Of a stretch of 64,000 bases of DNA, positions 25,536 through 36,146 are shown one piece after another. Source of the stretch: Fomitopsis serialis (Eukaryota; Basidiomycota; Agaricomycetes; Polyporales; Fomitopsidaceae); assembly GCF_022376445.1 (NCBI RefSeq), contig NW_025955060.1, positions 85,594 to 149,593 of the forward strand, read 5' to 3'. The notes below the pieces were generated by a model that saw nothing but the letters and a program-made list of their open reading frames with translations, had not been told where the DNA came from and made no database searches. The number at the start of each line of letters is the position of its first letter. The first letter of the stretch is position 1. The position numbers and the translations under genes are program-made.

Positions 25536-26439
25536 GACTAACCAGATGTTGTACAGTGCGAAGCTATGTACTACCAAGATAAGAATGACTTCAGATGTGT
25601 TCTGGATATGAGTAGATGATGGAAGATGTATTTAGGGGATGAGAACACTGTCCTTATATACATGAAGAGGTTTCTAGAATATTCTATGCCTAATGGCCTG
25701 CACATGTACAATTGCTGTGCAACAAAGCTATTCCTTCATTGCCTTGAAGTCATGGTAAACACATGTCTGCCTGATCACTGAAGTCTCAACACAGCTTTAC
25801 TTCGGCAAAGTCTTGGACTTCCCTTTATTAGCTCACAAAGTGTTTACTCCTTTCAGAATACAGTCTGGTATTCTGTAAAGTCATTGTTCTCTGGAAAAGG
25901 TATACACTATCATGCTCACTTAATTCCGAGAACAATAGCTTTCAGCTAATTCCAACAATTGAGTTTGGAATCAAGGTATAAGAAGAGCACTTCTTTGGAA
26001 TATCCATAACAGCAGCCCCATGATGGTGATTCCCCTGAAAGCAGAGATGAGGATGCCTTAGGAGAGGACAATGACATGGACAAGGAGGGATGCATAGAGG
26101 GTGGTCCACCTGCTGTCTGGGTGCCACCCATGGCCTTACCTGCACCCATCAAGAAGACATTGATGAGCTCTTACTATTTCTGCTCCTGAATTGTGATGTT
26201 CTGGATGAATTTCAGGAGGACACTGAGCTGGAGAATGTCATACATGCAGGTGTTGGGAGCCACAAACATCAAAGCATACAGGTACAGGACTCAAACAATG
26301 TCCAGCCCAGGCAGGATCAGAATATGTAGTTGCCAATTCAATGTGGAGCCAGCAACAAGGTTGAGATGGTCTGCACACAGCTCAATGTTGTGCGTGTGGG
26401 TGGCCTAGTGGCCCCTTCTGCAATCACATATGATGGTGC

Positions 26440-26532
26440 TGCACTATGGGAAGATGAGCAGATGCTGGATGGACAACCCACACACTGGTTCAGGGTTGTC
26501 CATCCAGCATCTGCTCATCTTCCCATAGTGCA
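26440..26532. repeat. Hairpin with 40-bp perfect arms and 13-nt spacer
   Basis: Arms 26440-26479 and 26493-26532 are exact reverse complements; the spacer runs 26480-26492. There is no CpG in the arms. Perfect identity in a heavily mutated region suggests a recent fold-back duplication or gene conversion. Confidence 0.95.
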
Positions 26533-26796
26533 CACTGCCTCAAATTAATTCCCCACCACCCTTGTCTAACCAATACATTGAGGATGAAACAGAGATGGAG
26601 AAAGGGAGGCTTGCAAAGTGCCCTCAGACAAGTAATGCAAGCAGAAGCTCGTCAACTCCAACCTCTCCTGACCACAAGAAGATCCAACTGACTGAACCAG
26701 TGCTCTTGTTCCCAACACAACAGAAGTTGCTCTGGTGCATGTTACCAATGGTGAGCAATTCTGTTTGTGTCAAGAAAAAAAGGGGGGGTATTGCTG

Positions 26797-27027
26797 TTAG
26801 CCACCAATATGATTCACATCTGCACCTACAGCACAGTAGCCATGCACCTTATCAATGACTATGTTCTCATCTACCTTCCAATTGTGGAGCCATGTGAGTA
26901 TTGAGTCTACTGCCTCATTGATCATTGAGCAGGTGAGATCAGGATCAGCATTGAGAAACACAGTTGCACTGACATCCCATTTTATCTTGTTGACAAACCA
27001 AGCCAGCTTGCCATCTGCACCAGGCAT
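26797..27027 (-). pseudogene. Possible coding relic, unidentified
   Basis: A 76-codon minus-strand frame reads as a plausible globular peptide (KLAWFVNKIKWDVSATVFL, then SILTWLHNWKVDENIVIDK). I do not recognise a family. It is shorter than any likely gene and lies in the CpG-depleted block, so it is at best a remnant. Confidence 0.3.
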
Positions 27028-27609
27028 GACTCTGATGTTGACATGGGTGGACTGCTATTCATGGTCAGATGTTCAGAGTCTACCTTGACCCAATTCCTGT
27101 TCTTGCCTCCATGGCCATTGGCCCATTACGGAAGGGTGTCCATATAACTGTCCATGTATGTGAGACGGTTGAGATTGAAAGAATGAACTCTCACCCCACC
27201 TCACCCAAAATGATGTCCTTGAACAGCCCTGTCATTAGTCAGCCAAAACAAAGAAGTGCTGTACTTTCATGTGCAGAATGCAGACAGTTGTACTGTTCCA
27301 ACAAGGTCTCTTCCATCCTGAGCAGGAGTTTCTTGCTGTCTATGACATGCTGGAGGGTCATCAGGACAAAATCTTGCAGTGCTGCAGTGGGCTGGGCATG
27401 TGTGCCTCAATCATGGGAAAAGCAGTCCTTGTTTGCGTAGTTGTTGCCACCATTGCACAGTTGGATTCCAAGTGTCAGAAGACAGCCACATGAGCAAGAA
27501 AACAGGTGGTGAGCAAGGATGGTGATGTACTGTGTTTCATCAGGCAGCAACCAATTTGTGAGTGCGCAGTAATGCCAACATGAGTCCAGGGGAGAAATTG
27601 TATGCACAG

Positions 27610-28375
27610 TTATGATCCCTGAGGTATGAAGGAATCATTCTTATGACTGGAGAGAATGTAACACTTAGCATGGAGCCCAATGTGGCAGGTTTTTCCCACA
27701 GTGCATGTGACTGTTTGAGCACCAGATAACCAAAGATAAGTAACACTTACTATGCCATCATTAGCTGAGTTTCAAATTTCAGACTCCCAGACAACACTCC
27801 TTGCACCAACACACCCAAACAAATGCTGTGGCTGACAATTCCCCATGGACTTGGGGCTCCTGTAACGTCTAGCTTGGAGCCCAATATGGAAAGTGGTGAA
27901 CATGGCATGTGACCTCACCAGCAGCACTGGGCTCCAATATAATCAATTGCTTTTTGCAACAGTAAGCACCCACAAATGGGTATGGCAAGCATATAGTCAA
28001 CTTGTAGCCCTTGTTTCATAGAGTCTACAGTAATTTTGTTGGGTCCCAATAGTGGCTAGTTAGGCCAGAAAATGCACAATACAAAAAAAAACACAAGAGA
28101 CTTTGCGGAATTTGAACTGCTCATTTTAGATATGGAGCACACAATCCACACAGTATAGCCATGTGTCTCAGACATCATGAAACTGCTTTATGGTGCCATA
28201 AAAGAGGAGAGAATGGGCAAGACTGGCTGATTTCATGCTTGTACATGGTATTATAGCTTACCTTCCATATATGGTAACATATTGTAAACATCACACACTT
28301 CATCAACATGCCATAGTACTCTATGAATATCTTCTGATTTATCTGCAATTTATGAACCACCACATTCACTTTACT
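27610..28375 (+). repeat. Inverted repeat pair, left copy (partner 33043-33816)
   Basis: About 770 bases that are the reverse complement of 33043-33816 with few differences. Landmarks are the gaggtatgaaggaatcatt start, gtctagcttggagcccaat, caattgctttttgcaacagt, ggcaagcatatagtcaactt, and an end near cacattcactttac. At several sites the partner has CG where this copy has TG or CA (for example the gtacgaagg/gtatgaagg pair). Confidence 0.85.
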
Positions 28376-28539
28376 TGCTGGGGAGAGGGCCATGGCTGGC
28401 AGTACAATCCCATTGGTTTAGATACATGAGAAAGTTTTTGCAATTTAGTAAGTAAGCTGCCATGTATTGTGCATCTTGTATAAATTGCTATATACATAGG
28501 ACACTGTCTGTCGTGGTGAAGAACACAGACTTACATTAA

Positions 28540-28930
28540 GACTTGCACATGGAATCATTATTGCCTTTGCTGGGTATTCCAGTAATGCCTACTCTCAATG
28601 GTAATGGTCTCCATTCATAAGTCCCATGAACACAAAAGTTTTCTACCTTCAGAAATACTTGTGAGATAATTTTGAGTCTCATTTGCTAGCTGCGACTTTC
28701 TTTTTTTGTCTACATACACATGATATATTACTATATTTAGATCAGCCATATTGCTCTCATAAAACCATACTCTCTAAATATTGAGATTCTCCACTGTTTA
28801 TTTGACATGGCAGGTACCATTCAGGATTAAATGCCAAATTGGGTACTCCACCAGATATTACTACGTGTGTATTAATTAGTACCTGCTTCTTAGACCCTTC
28901 CATGATATATCCAATGCTGTTCAAATGGCA
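28540..28930 (+). repeat. Diverged direct repeat of 17880-18200
   Basis: Partner of the segment at 17880-18200; see there for shared blocks. It follows the 27610-28375 copy after a short gap containing the acttgctggggag motif (28373-28420). Confidence 0.55.
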
Positions 28931-29504
28931 CAATTGTTCACTCTTGTGGCTATATGGGGTGGCTGACCTTCCAGAAATGGCAATTTTCATTCACCTGCTC
29001 AATCTGGGCTCAGAAAATGCAGATAAAACCAGGGAATACTATGTGAGATTGGATTCATCCATGATGCCTGCTGTATGTAGATAATTGATGCTTTATAGAG
29101 CCCTCAGAGTCTACAACTAGTATGGCTTGCCCACATATTCAAAATCGAGAAAACAGAGAACTACACATACCTCTGTAGACAATTACAAAGTGACTCCACA
29201 TATGAATAGGTTGTTGTATCTGAAACACATTGCATATGACCTGTGTAGATCATGTGCATAGGCTGAGTGTCTGGAATGTGCACAAAACTGCTTTTAATGG
29301 GGCAATATTGTCATAACATGCATGTGTTGATGTCCCAGCACTGAATGAACATATGGGACAATTCTCTCCACTTGTTAATATGCTCAGGCATGTGCCACAG
29401 AAATTATGGGATATTATCCGATTTTACTGGGCTTTTTGGGGCCCAAAACAAGTAAGTTTTGCTGCAGAAACAGTGTACACTGACATTGCCTACTAAGCCG
29501 CACC

Positions 29505-29765
29505 CTAGCAGGTTTCAGATGTCAGGGAATCTAAGGCCAGTCTGTAGGCTTGAAAAGAGTCACTTACAAGGTGAACAGGAGTGCACTCATGTGCACAAAG
29601 GCATATGTGTATGTTCTTTTGTTTTGTGAATTGTGCCATAAGCACTCAAGTTAATGGGCAAGTCACAGCAACTATACAGTCTATGACATTGTAACTATAA
29701 CTGGGATTAATTTGGGTATTTATTGTATTTTTAGCGCCACAGCACAGCAGATACAGGGGCTTGAG
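29505..29765 (+). repeat. Direct repeat of 20985-21240
   Basis: Partner of 20985-21240; slightly more mutated, with gcaccctagcaggtttcaga at its left end. It runs into the region of minisatellite C. Confidence 0.65.
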
Positions 29766-29799
29766 AGCCTTCAGCCAAATACAGTAAGAGCAGTCAGTA

Positions 29800-29905
29800 G
29801 TGCATTGCATGGGTATGGATAACCCATGTGGGTCATGGGTATGGGTATGCATGGGTATGGGTATGGGTAGCCAAAATCTGACCCATGTACCCATGCAACC
29901 CATGG
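29800..29905 (-). repeat. TACCCA/TGGGTA minisatellite C
   Basis: Reverse-complement counterpart of array B, including the flank to about 29995 (gacccatgtacccatg, then tggacttctg). Array length differs slightly, as expected for a minisatellite. Confidence 0.85.
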
Positions 29906-32758
29906 ACTTCTGTAGTAATAATCCAGTGGTGAAATCTGGCAACTGTTGATTAGATAGTCTGTGCTGTGTTTCTCTCACAGTTCAACAGCTATATGGTGAT
30001 CCTGAAGTTGCTTCAAAGTACTTTGCAATAGCAGTGTGGTAAAGTTGACAAATGTTCCCTTTCAGTAATGTAGTACTTTAGACAGCCTTCAAAATACAGT
30101 TGGTACTTACTAGACAAGGATTCTACAATGTTCAACTCTTGCCAGTGATTGTGAGGATGATTCAGCAAGGCCAACCTACAGGGATATAAGGAGGGTCAAC
30201 TTGCTCATGGACAACACACTTGCTCCACAAAACATCTATCTTGACCCACAACTAATAATTACAGTACTCTGTACATTGTAGTTAGTCCAATACACTGTTA
30301 TTTCTAACCTAATTCTCTCCTTGTCCACCACCTGACCCAAGCAATACCCTGAGTGACTGAAACCAAATTTGTACAAGACCTGCCTATGCCACATCCTGTC
30401 TTCTTATAAGTAACCAGAAGACAGATCATTTATTGCTATGCTCCAACCAATGATGCACAGATTACTGAGGTTGTCATATTGACAACAACAAGTGCATCAT
30501 GGTGTATGCTCAATTCAATGCAGTGCCATGTGTTTGTTAGCCTAGTGCGGCTGAGAAACTATACTGGCACAAAATATGACTTGCTGGGAAGTGGGCCATG
30601 CATGGCAATACGATCCCAGTTGTATTGTCTATGTATTTTGTCTACTGGCTCATAAAATTATTGCTTGAATCTCACTTATCAAATGCATTGATATATCCTA
30701 GTCTGTGACACTAACTTCCATGCTTTATCAAGTAGTTGTCAAACTGTGACAATAACAATAACCTTGTGCAGGCCATATTGAAATCATCAAGAAGTATTAT
30801 AGTAGTAACAGAGGTGCTTCCATTATTATTGCTCAGTTCATTCCTCATTGCAGTACCACAAGACGCAGAGCATTGAATCCCAAATGTGCATATCTCTTCA
30901 TCAGAAATGTATTGCTATACAGCCATTATCCAATGATATGTGTAGCTGCAGACTTGTTCTTGCCCAACTGATCCTTGAGCTGCCCTGTCACCATAATGCA
31001 CTGTCTCAAAACACTGAACAATAATATTACATTACTAGTGGGAGATTGTTGTATCATGGAATCTGTCTAGGGACTGTTAGTCACTCAATAATGACAATGA
31101 TCACAAACAATTGTATCATTTGAACTGAGTAAGTCATACTTCCCTACAAATTGATACTACATTGGCCTAGACCTCCCAATGTTAGAATCTGTTCATGTCA
31201 ACCATGCTGATTTTGGTACACTCATGATATCTCTTCATGAATTGTGGCTCATGCTGTGGAGAAACAGTAAGTCACATATTCTAGATATAATGGAATGCTC
31301 ATCTGCATTCCTCTCCTCATCCCTTATCCTGACATCACTCCATGTTACTGTCAATCCAGGTATATATAACAAGTTACTAACAGAAATCTGCTAAATGCAT
31401 TAGGTAGGCACCTACTGTTCAAAAGATGCCTCACAATTTACACTAAGGAGTCCACATTGCTACCAAATGAGGGCATCCACAGATTATCAAAGCTTTCTTA
31501 CTGCCAAAATTCCCTAATTCATGACCTGAGGGATCTGTCACAGGAAGCTATGAATATTCAATAGAGAGGAAGAACCTGGAAACAAGAATTTTATCATCAA
31601 CATCACTATTTTTTCTTCCATTGTAGCAGGCAATCTGCAGATATCTTGCACCTCTTCAAATGAGTTAGCTGTAGTCCCATATCAAAGTATGGTAAGTGCT
31701 GCCAGAGCTTTGGGTGAGCACAATGACCACTTATACGTGACTCATCAATACTTCACTGACTTTCTGGGGTGTTTGGACTTTTTCTGAGCCTATACAAGGA
31801 GGTCATGTGGCCTAGAATGAATATCCTGCACATGTTCATGATTTGTTCCATGCATAGCATAAGGAACTATGAAGGCTAGGGAAATTATGAGAGGGTCTGT
31901 GAAGCAGGAGCTATCTTTATAACTACTTATGGCAGGTGCCCCCCAATTGGAAATCACACACTGGGCAATGCTTTGTGGCCTAGTAAATGCTGTATAAATG
32001 ATGGAGTAGAGTGCATGGCTGCATCAGTTCAAGCAACTGGCATATGGAGAATCATTAAACAGCATACATGCATTATATATGTACTGGGTCCCATTCTTGG
32101 TATGCTATTGTGAGACATTAAGAGTTGCTGATCATGAACCACAGTGCTATATGGGTATATCAGTGTTTATGTGACCCAATTTGCATCTTTCCATAGCTAT
32201 AGGCATTTGTAATCTTCTCTATCATTGTGTTGATCAGCTGTCTGTCTGTATCAAGAACACTTGGAACAGTATACATTCCTACACTCATTGGGAAAGGGTA
32301 CTACATAAAGCAGTTGTTGGGGAAAATAGTAGAACTACTGTGTTGTGATTGTGAATATATTTCAGACATATTGGGAGCACATGGCTATGTCTAGTGATAT
32401 TGTTAAATGTACATACTCACCAAGCCACATATGCACTGGATACCTCAATATCACACTGTCTGAATCCTAAAACACCAAACATTGTGCTCTAATTTCAGGC
32501 AAATCACTCCAAGATATCATAGAGTCACTACAGGTAACACCCAATGTGGTAATGTCACTACTGTAGCTTGAAAGCTGACTGGCAGCCCTGTGGGACCTGT
32601 AATTGATACACTGTTGACCTTTTATGACTTTGAAGTACTTTAAGATAGCTGCACCAAGGCCTTCCAATTTATTGGGAATTTATACAATTTCTCTGGGCCC
32701 AAAACAGTAGGTTTTGTCCTCAGAATGAATATTCTGCGCACTTTTGACCGCTTTTTCG

Positions 32759-32851
32759 CAGTCACATGATCAATGACGTGCGGTCTCAGCACTCACAGCA
32801 ATAAAACACCACTGCGAGTGCTGCGACCCCACGTCATTGATCATGTGACTG
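32759..32851. repeat. MITE-like hairpin, about 40-bp arms
   Basis: The outer 22 bases (32759-32780 and 32830-32851) are exact reverse complements. The pairing continues inward for about 18 more bases with three mismatches, leaving a loop near 32800-32811. It contains several CpGs although its surroundings have none. No clear target-site duplication was seen. Confidence 0.9.
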
Positions 32852-33042
32852 GCTAGACCCAGTGGCCGTTGTGCCTTTTCTGGTGCAACAGAGACATGTA
32901 TACAAAGATAGTGATGTCTAGCCACTGTTAACCAGGGAAATGTACATTTCAAGCAAGTTGTGGGAGGGCTTTTGCACAAGAAGTATCACAAAAGCTCACA
33001 TTGCCCTAAATGGTGAGTAACCTTCTAAATTCAGTAATTCTC

Positions 33043-33816
33043 CATAAAGTGAATGTCTAGTGGTTCATAAATTGCAGATAAACCATAAGATATTCATAGA
33101 GTACTATGGCATGTTGATGAGGCCTGTGATGTTTACATTATGTTACCATATATGGAAGGTAAGCTATAATATTATGTACAAGCATCAAATTAGCCAACCT
33201 TGCCCATTCGGAGCTCTGTCATGGCACCATAAAGCATTTTCATGATGTCTGACACACATGGCTATACTGTACAGGTCATGTGCTCTATATCTAGGGTAAA
33301 AATGAGCACTTTGAATTCTGCAAAGTCTCTTGTGTTTTCTTTTGTATTGTGCATTTTCTGGCCTAACTAGCCACTATTGGGACCCAACAAAATTACTGTA
33401 GACTCTATGAAACAAGGGCTACAAGTTGACTATATGCTTGCCATACCCATTTGTGGGTGCTTACTGTTGCAAAAAGCAATTGATTATATTGGAGCCCAGT
33501 GCTGCTGGTGAGGTCACATGCCATGTTCACCACTTTCCATATTGGGCTCCAAGCTAGACGTTACAGGAGCCCCAAGTCCATGGGGAATTGTCAGCCACAG
33601 CATTTGTTTGGGTGTGTTGGTGCAAGGAGTGTTGTCTGGGAGTCTGAAATTTGAAACTCAGCTAATGATGGCATAGTAAGTGTTACTTATCTTTGGTTAT
33701 CTGGTGCTCAAACAGTCACATGCACTGTGGGAAAAACCTGCCACATTGGGCTCCATGCTAAGTGTTACATTCTCTCCAGTCATAAGAACAATTCCTTCGT
33801 ACCTCAGGGATCGTAA
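33043..33816 (-). repeat. Inverted repeat pair, right copy (partner 27610-28375)
   Basis: Reverse complement of 27610-28375. This copy keeps CGs at its outer end (33798-33813) that are lost in its partner and in the 9417 copy. Confidence 0.85.
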
Positions 33817-34284
33817 TTCCACACGCAATGATACCACTAATACAAAAGAAACCTAGCACAAGCCACCTAAGCCCTGACATCACTTCCCTGATGGTGGGAC
33901 TGCTGGGAGGCACTGAGTACACCACAGTTGTGCAAGTCATCCATGTAGACCCTGTCTTCTTTGGGGAGCTCAGTATGCTCAATGAGAGGCATTGCAGCAG
34001 CCTCTTGAGGCATGGGGAGCCCATCCCAGTGAGGAGTACATGTCTCTCAAGCATCCAACCACCATACACCTCTGGCTTAAATTCAGCCTGTTTTCAGTTG
34101 ATCTATCACACTCTGACTTTACCATACTTATCATGCCTGTCCAATGTGTCATCAAAAAGTCGGGAGTCTGTTCAGTTGCTTGCAATATGCTACTAGTGCT
34201 CCCCGCCATCATGATCACCCTCAATGGCATAGCAGTAGATCTCAACTGGACCCACTGGTTGGACATGGAAAACATTTTGGGTGA

Positions 34285-35215
34285 ACAACGAGTCTCTATA
34301 GCGATGTCGAGGCTATCTTAGAACGTGTGGTGGATCAGGCCCAACGGTCGGCCAGACATACATCAACTTACTGAGAAGTAAGTACAGCGGTCAGTTCATG
34401 ATGCCCTTGAGTACTACTTATGGAGGCATTATGTGAATGTTCCACAGAGAACTTTGCTACTACAAGCTCTTCTGCTACCTCGAGAAGCAATACCTGAGCT
34501 GGTGGAGCGCCTGGAAGCTGCTGCTGACAATTTGTCCTCGTTGGTTAAACCGGTGAGTAGTAAAGCTGCATTCTATGTAATTGATCAATTGGTCAAGGCT
34601 GAATGTTGAACATGCATCAAGCTCAAACAGGGCATTGACGGCACCTGCACATCTGACACTTTGTCACTGAAGCGGGTGGTAATTGATTGGATAACCCCTG
34701 CTGGCGAGGCTTTGACCCCACCACTCTCAAAAACTACCAACAAAGGCAGGGGATTTGATCATGTTATAACTGGACAGCTGCCCTGTCCATGTGAGCTGGA
34801 TTGGGAAGAGGATAAGTGAGTGCAATTTGCATGGAAAGGAGGCTGTTGTCTCAAAACTTTATGTTTCCAGCATGAGAGGCTTACTGGCCCATTTTTCTGT
34901 ACAAGGACTTGCAATATGATGACCAGGACCCATTTGGGGGCATTCTCAACAATTCACTTTTGTTAACGGTAAAGGCGAGCCTATGCAGTATTTACCTCAA
35001 GAAGCTGATCCTGCTATCACTAAGGCATACAAAGCATGTTTTTATCTTGCTGAGTTCTGTGGCAGGGGATACGAGCCACCACTCAACCACGGGAAATGCA
35101 GCTTGGCATGCGATGTCTTCTGTGACTCCGGCGTCCATCACCTACATAGTGACACAGGTGAGATGCTTCGTCTGATATCTGGGAACAATAATGTTGATCA
35201 ATTGTGTTGACTGTC
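34285..35215 (+). pseudogene. Remnant of an unidentified multi-exon gene
   Basis: CpG is partly retained here and several frames read like protein: LYSDVEAILERVVDQAQRSA near 34295-34355, RTLLLQALLLPREAIPELVE near 34450-34505, LDWEEDK near 34797, then AITKAYKACFYLAEFCGRGY and CSLACDVFCDSGVHHLHSD at 35010-35160. Splice-like GT..AG sites fall between some pieces, but stops and shifts prevent one continuous model. No family is recognised. It is probably a gene carried by a mobile element and now decaying. Confidence 0.4.
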
Positions 35216-35554
35216 ACCTTTTAGATAAGGTTTGTTCTGAGTTCAACCTATTGGGTATTCTGGTACTGGAGCTTCACCATACTGTAGGCCTATACAGATG
35301 TTCTGAGCAGTGATCCCCATGTCACGGAGAATCTCATCACATTCTACATCCATTGCACCACATTATGTAATATTTCTATAATTTATGCACTCCAAGTTCA
35401 GCCACAATTAGATATACATTGAAAAGGACTACTGGAAATTCACAGGATATTCACAGGACAACAGGAACCCTGGGTCCCCATGGTTCTGTGTGCTCCAAAA
35501 ATTGTGTCATCTATGGTAGAAGATATGTGGAACATATGGGCGACTTACCTGCCC

Positions 35555-35754
35555 AATGTCAGGTGCTATTTGAATAAGAGTACTTGGGCACCACAACCCA
35601 GTATATTCAGATATTCCCCTACAGCCTCTGAGATCAGTAGTCCCCAAAGGTCTGTGCCATGGCAAATATGTGCTCTATATGGTACATCATATGTATAAAG
35701 TATGGGACCATCACATCTCCAATATCAAGTGCTATCTGAATAAGAGTCCTTGGG
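35555..35754 (+). repeat. Two copies of a ~38-bp direct repeat, 162 bp apart
   Basis: The 38 bases at 35555-35592 (core gaataagagtacttgggc) recur with a few changes at 35717-35754, just before the left LTR. The second copy ends six bases before the element starts. Confidence 0.7.
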
Positions 35755-35760
35755 CCCAGC

Positions 35761-35986
35761 TGTAATGGGACGTTACCGTATGGACGTGTGTAATCCCGTT
35801 ATGGACTTATTGGATTGATATGCATGTATGTATATACGTTTGCGTGTGTTTGGCGTCGTACCTTTATAGATCGTCGCCCGGCGAGTTGAAGGACAAGTCC
35901 TTTAACTCGTCGTCCTCCGGATACATCGCACTTCTCAATGGAGATTGGTGCACTGTATCTGCGGGATTGAGTAAGGCAACGTTACA
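35761..35986 (+). repeat. Left LTR (226 bp)
   Basis: Begins tgtaatgggacg and ends caacgttaca, with a TATA-like cctttatag at about 35861-35869. Compared with the right LTR, positions 6 and 56 read T where the right LTR reads C of a CG. Positions 63-64 and 110 also differ, and one extra A lies near the 3' end. Confidence 0.95.
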
Positions 35987-36146
35987 CTTTTTTACAGTCC
36001 TTCGATAACTCGAACTTCCACTCGGAAGGGCGCTCTATCAGGGAACTGCACGCTACGTAACAACCCCCATCACAACTTTCATCATTACAAAATATAAATC
36101 GCAACAACCGCGTGATAGTCGCGGACACTTTCTACCAAGAAAGAAA

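Larger units (their letters stand above)
8231..35760. repeat. 27.5-kb CpG-depleted block of nested, degraded repeats with no intact gene
   Basis: From the anillin gene's stop to the left LTR the sequence changes character: CG dinucleotides almost vanish while TG and CA are abundant, although overall GC is not extreme. Whole lines of sequence have no CG. Short CG-containing patches remain near 20357-20430, 21290-21440, 22190-22560, 32740-32830 and 34140-35250. No ORF in the block resembles a complete gene; the longest are about 100-135 codons, without domains. Most of the block is made of repeated segments listed separately. The pattern fits repeats that were heavily cytosine-methylated at CpG and mutated by deamination or a basidiomycete RIP-like process. 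The cause is inferred; the composition is seen. Confidence 0.85.

Noticed and set aside
8231..35760. An intact KDZ-type or other transposase in the repeat island
   Set aside because: No long ORF and no recognisable transposase motif in any frame; the link of TET/JBP genes to KDZ elements cannot be shown from this window.
35987..36010. tRNA primer-binding site after the left LTR
   Set aside because: The sequence after the LTR does not begin with TGG and no tRNA 3' end match was seen; self-priming is possible but no complementary LTR segment was found by eye.
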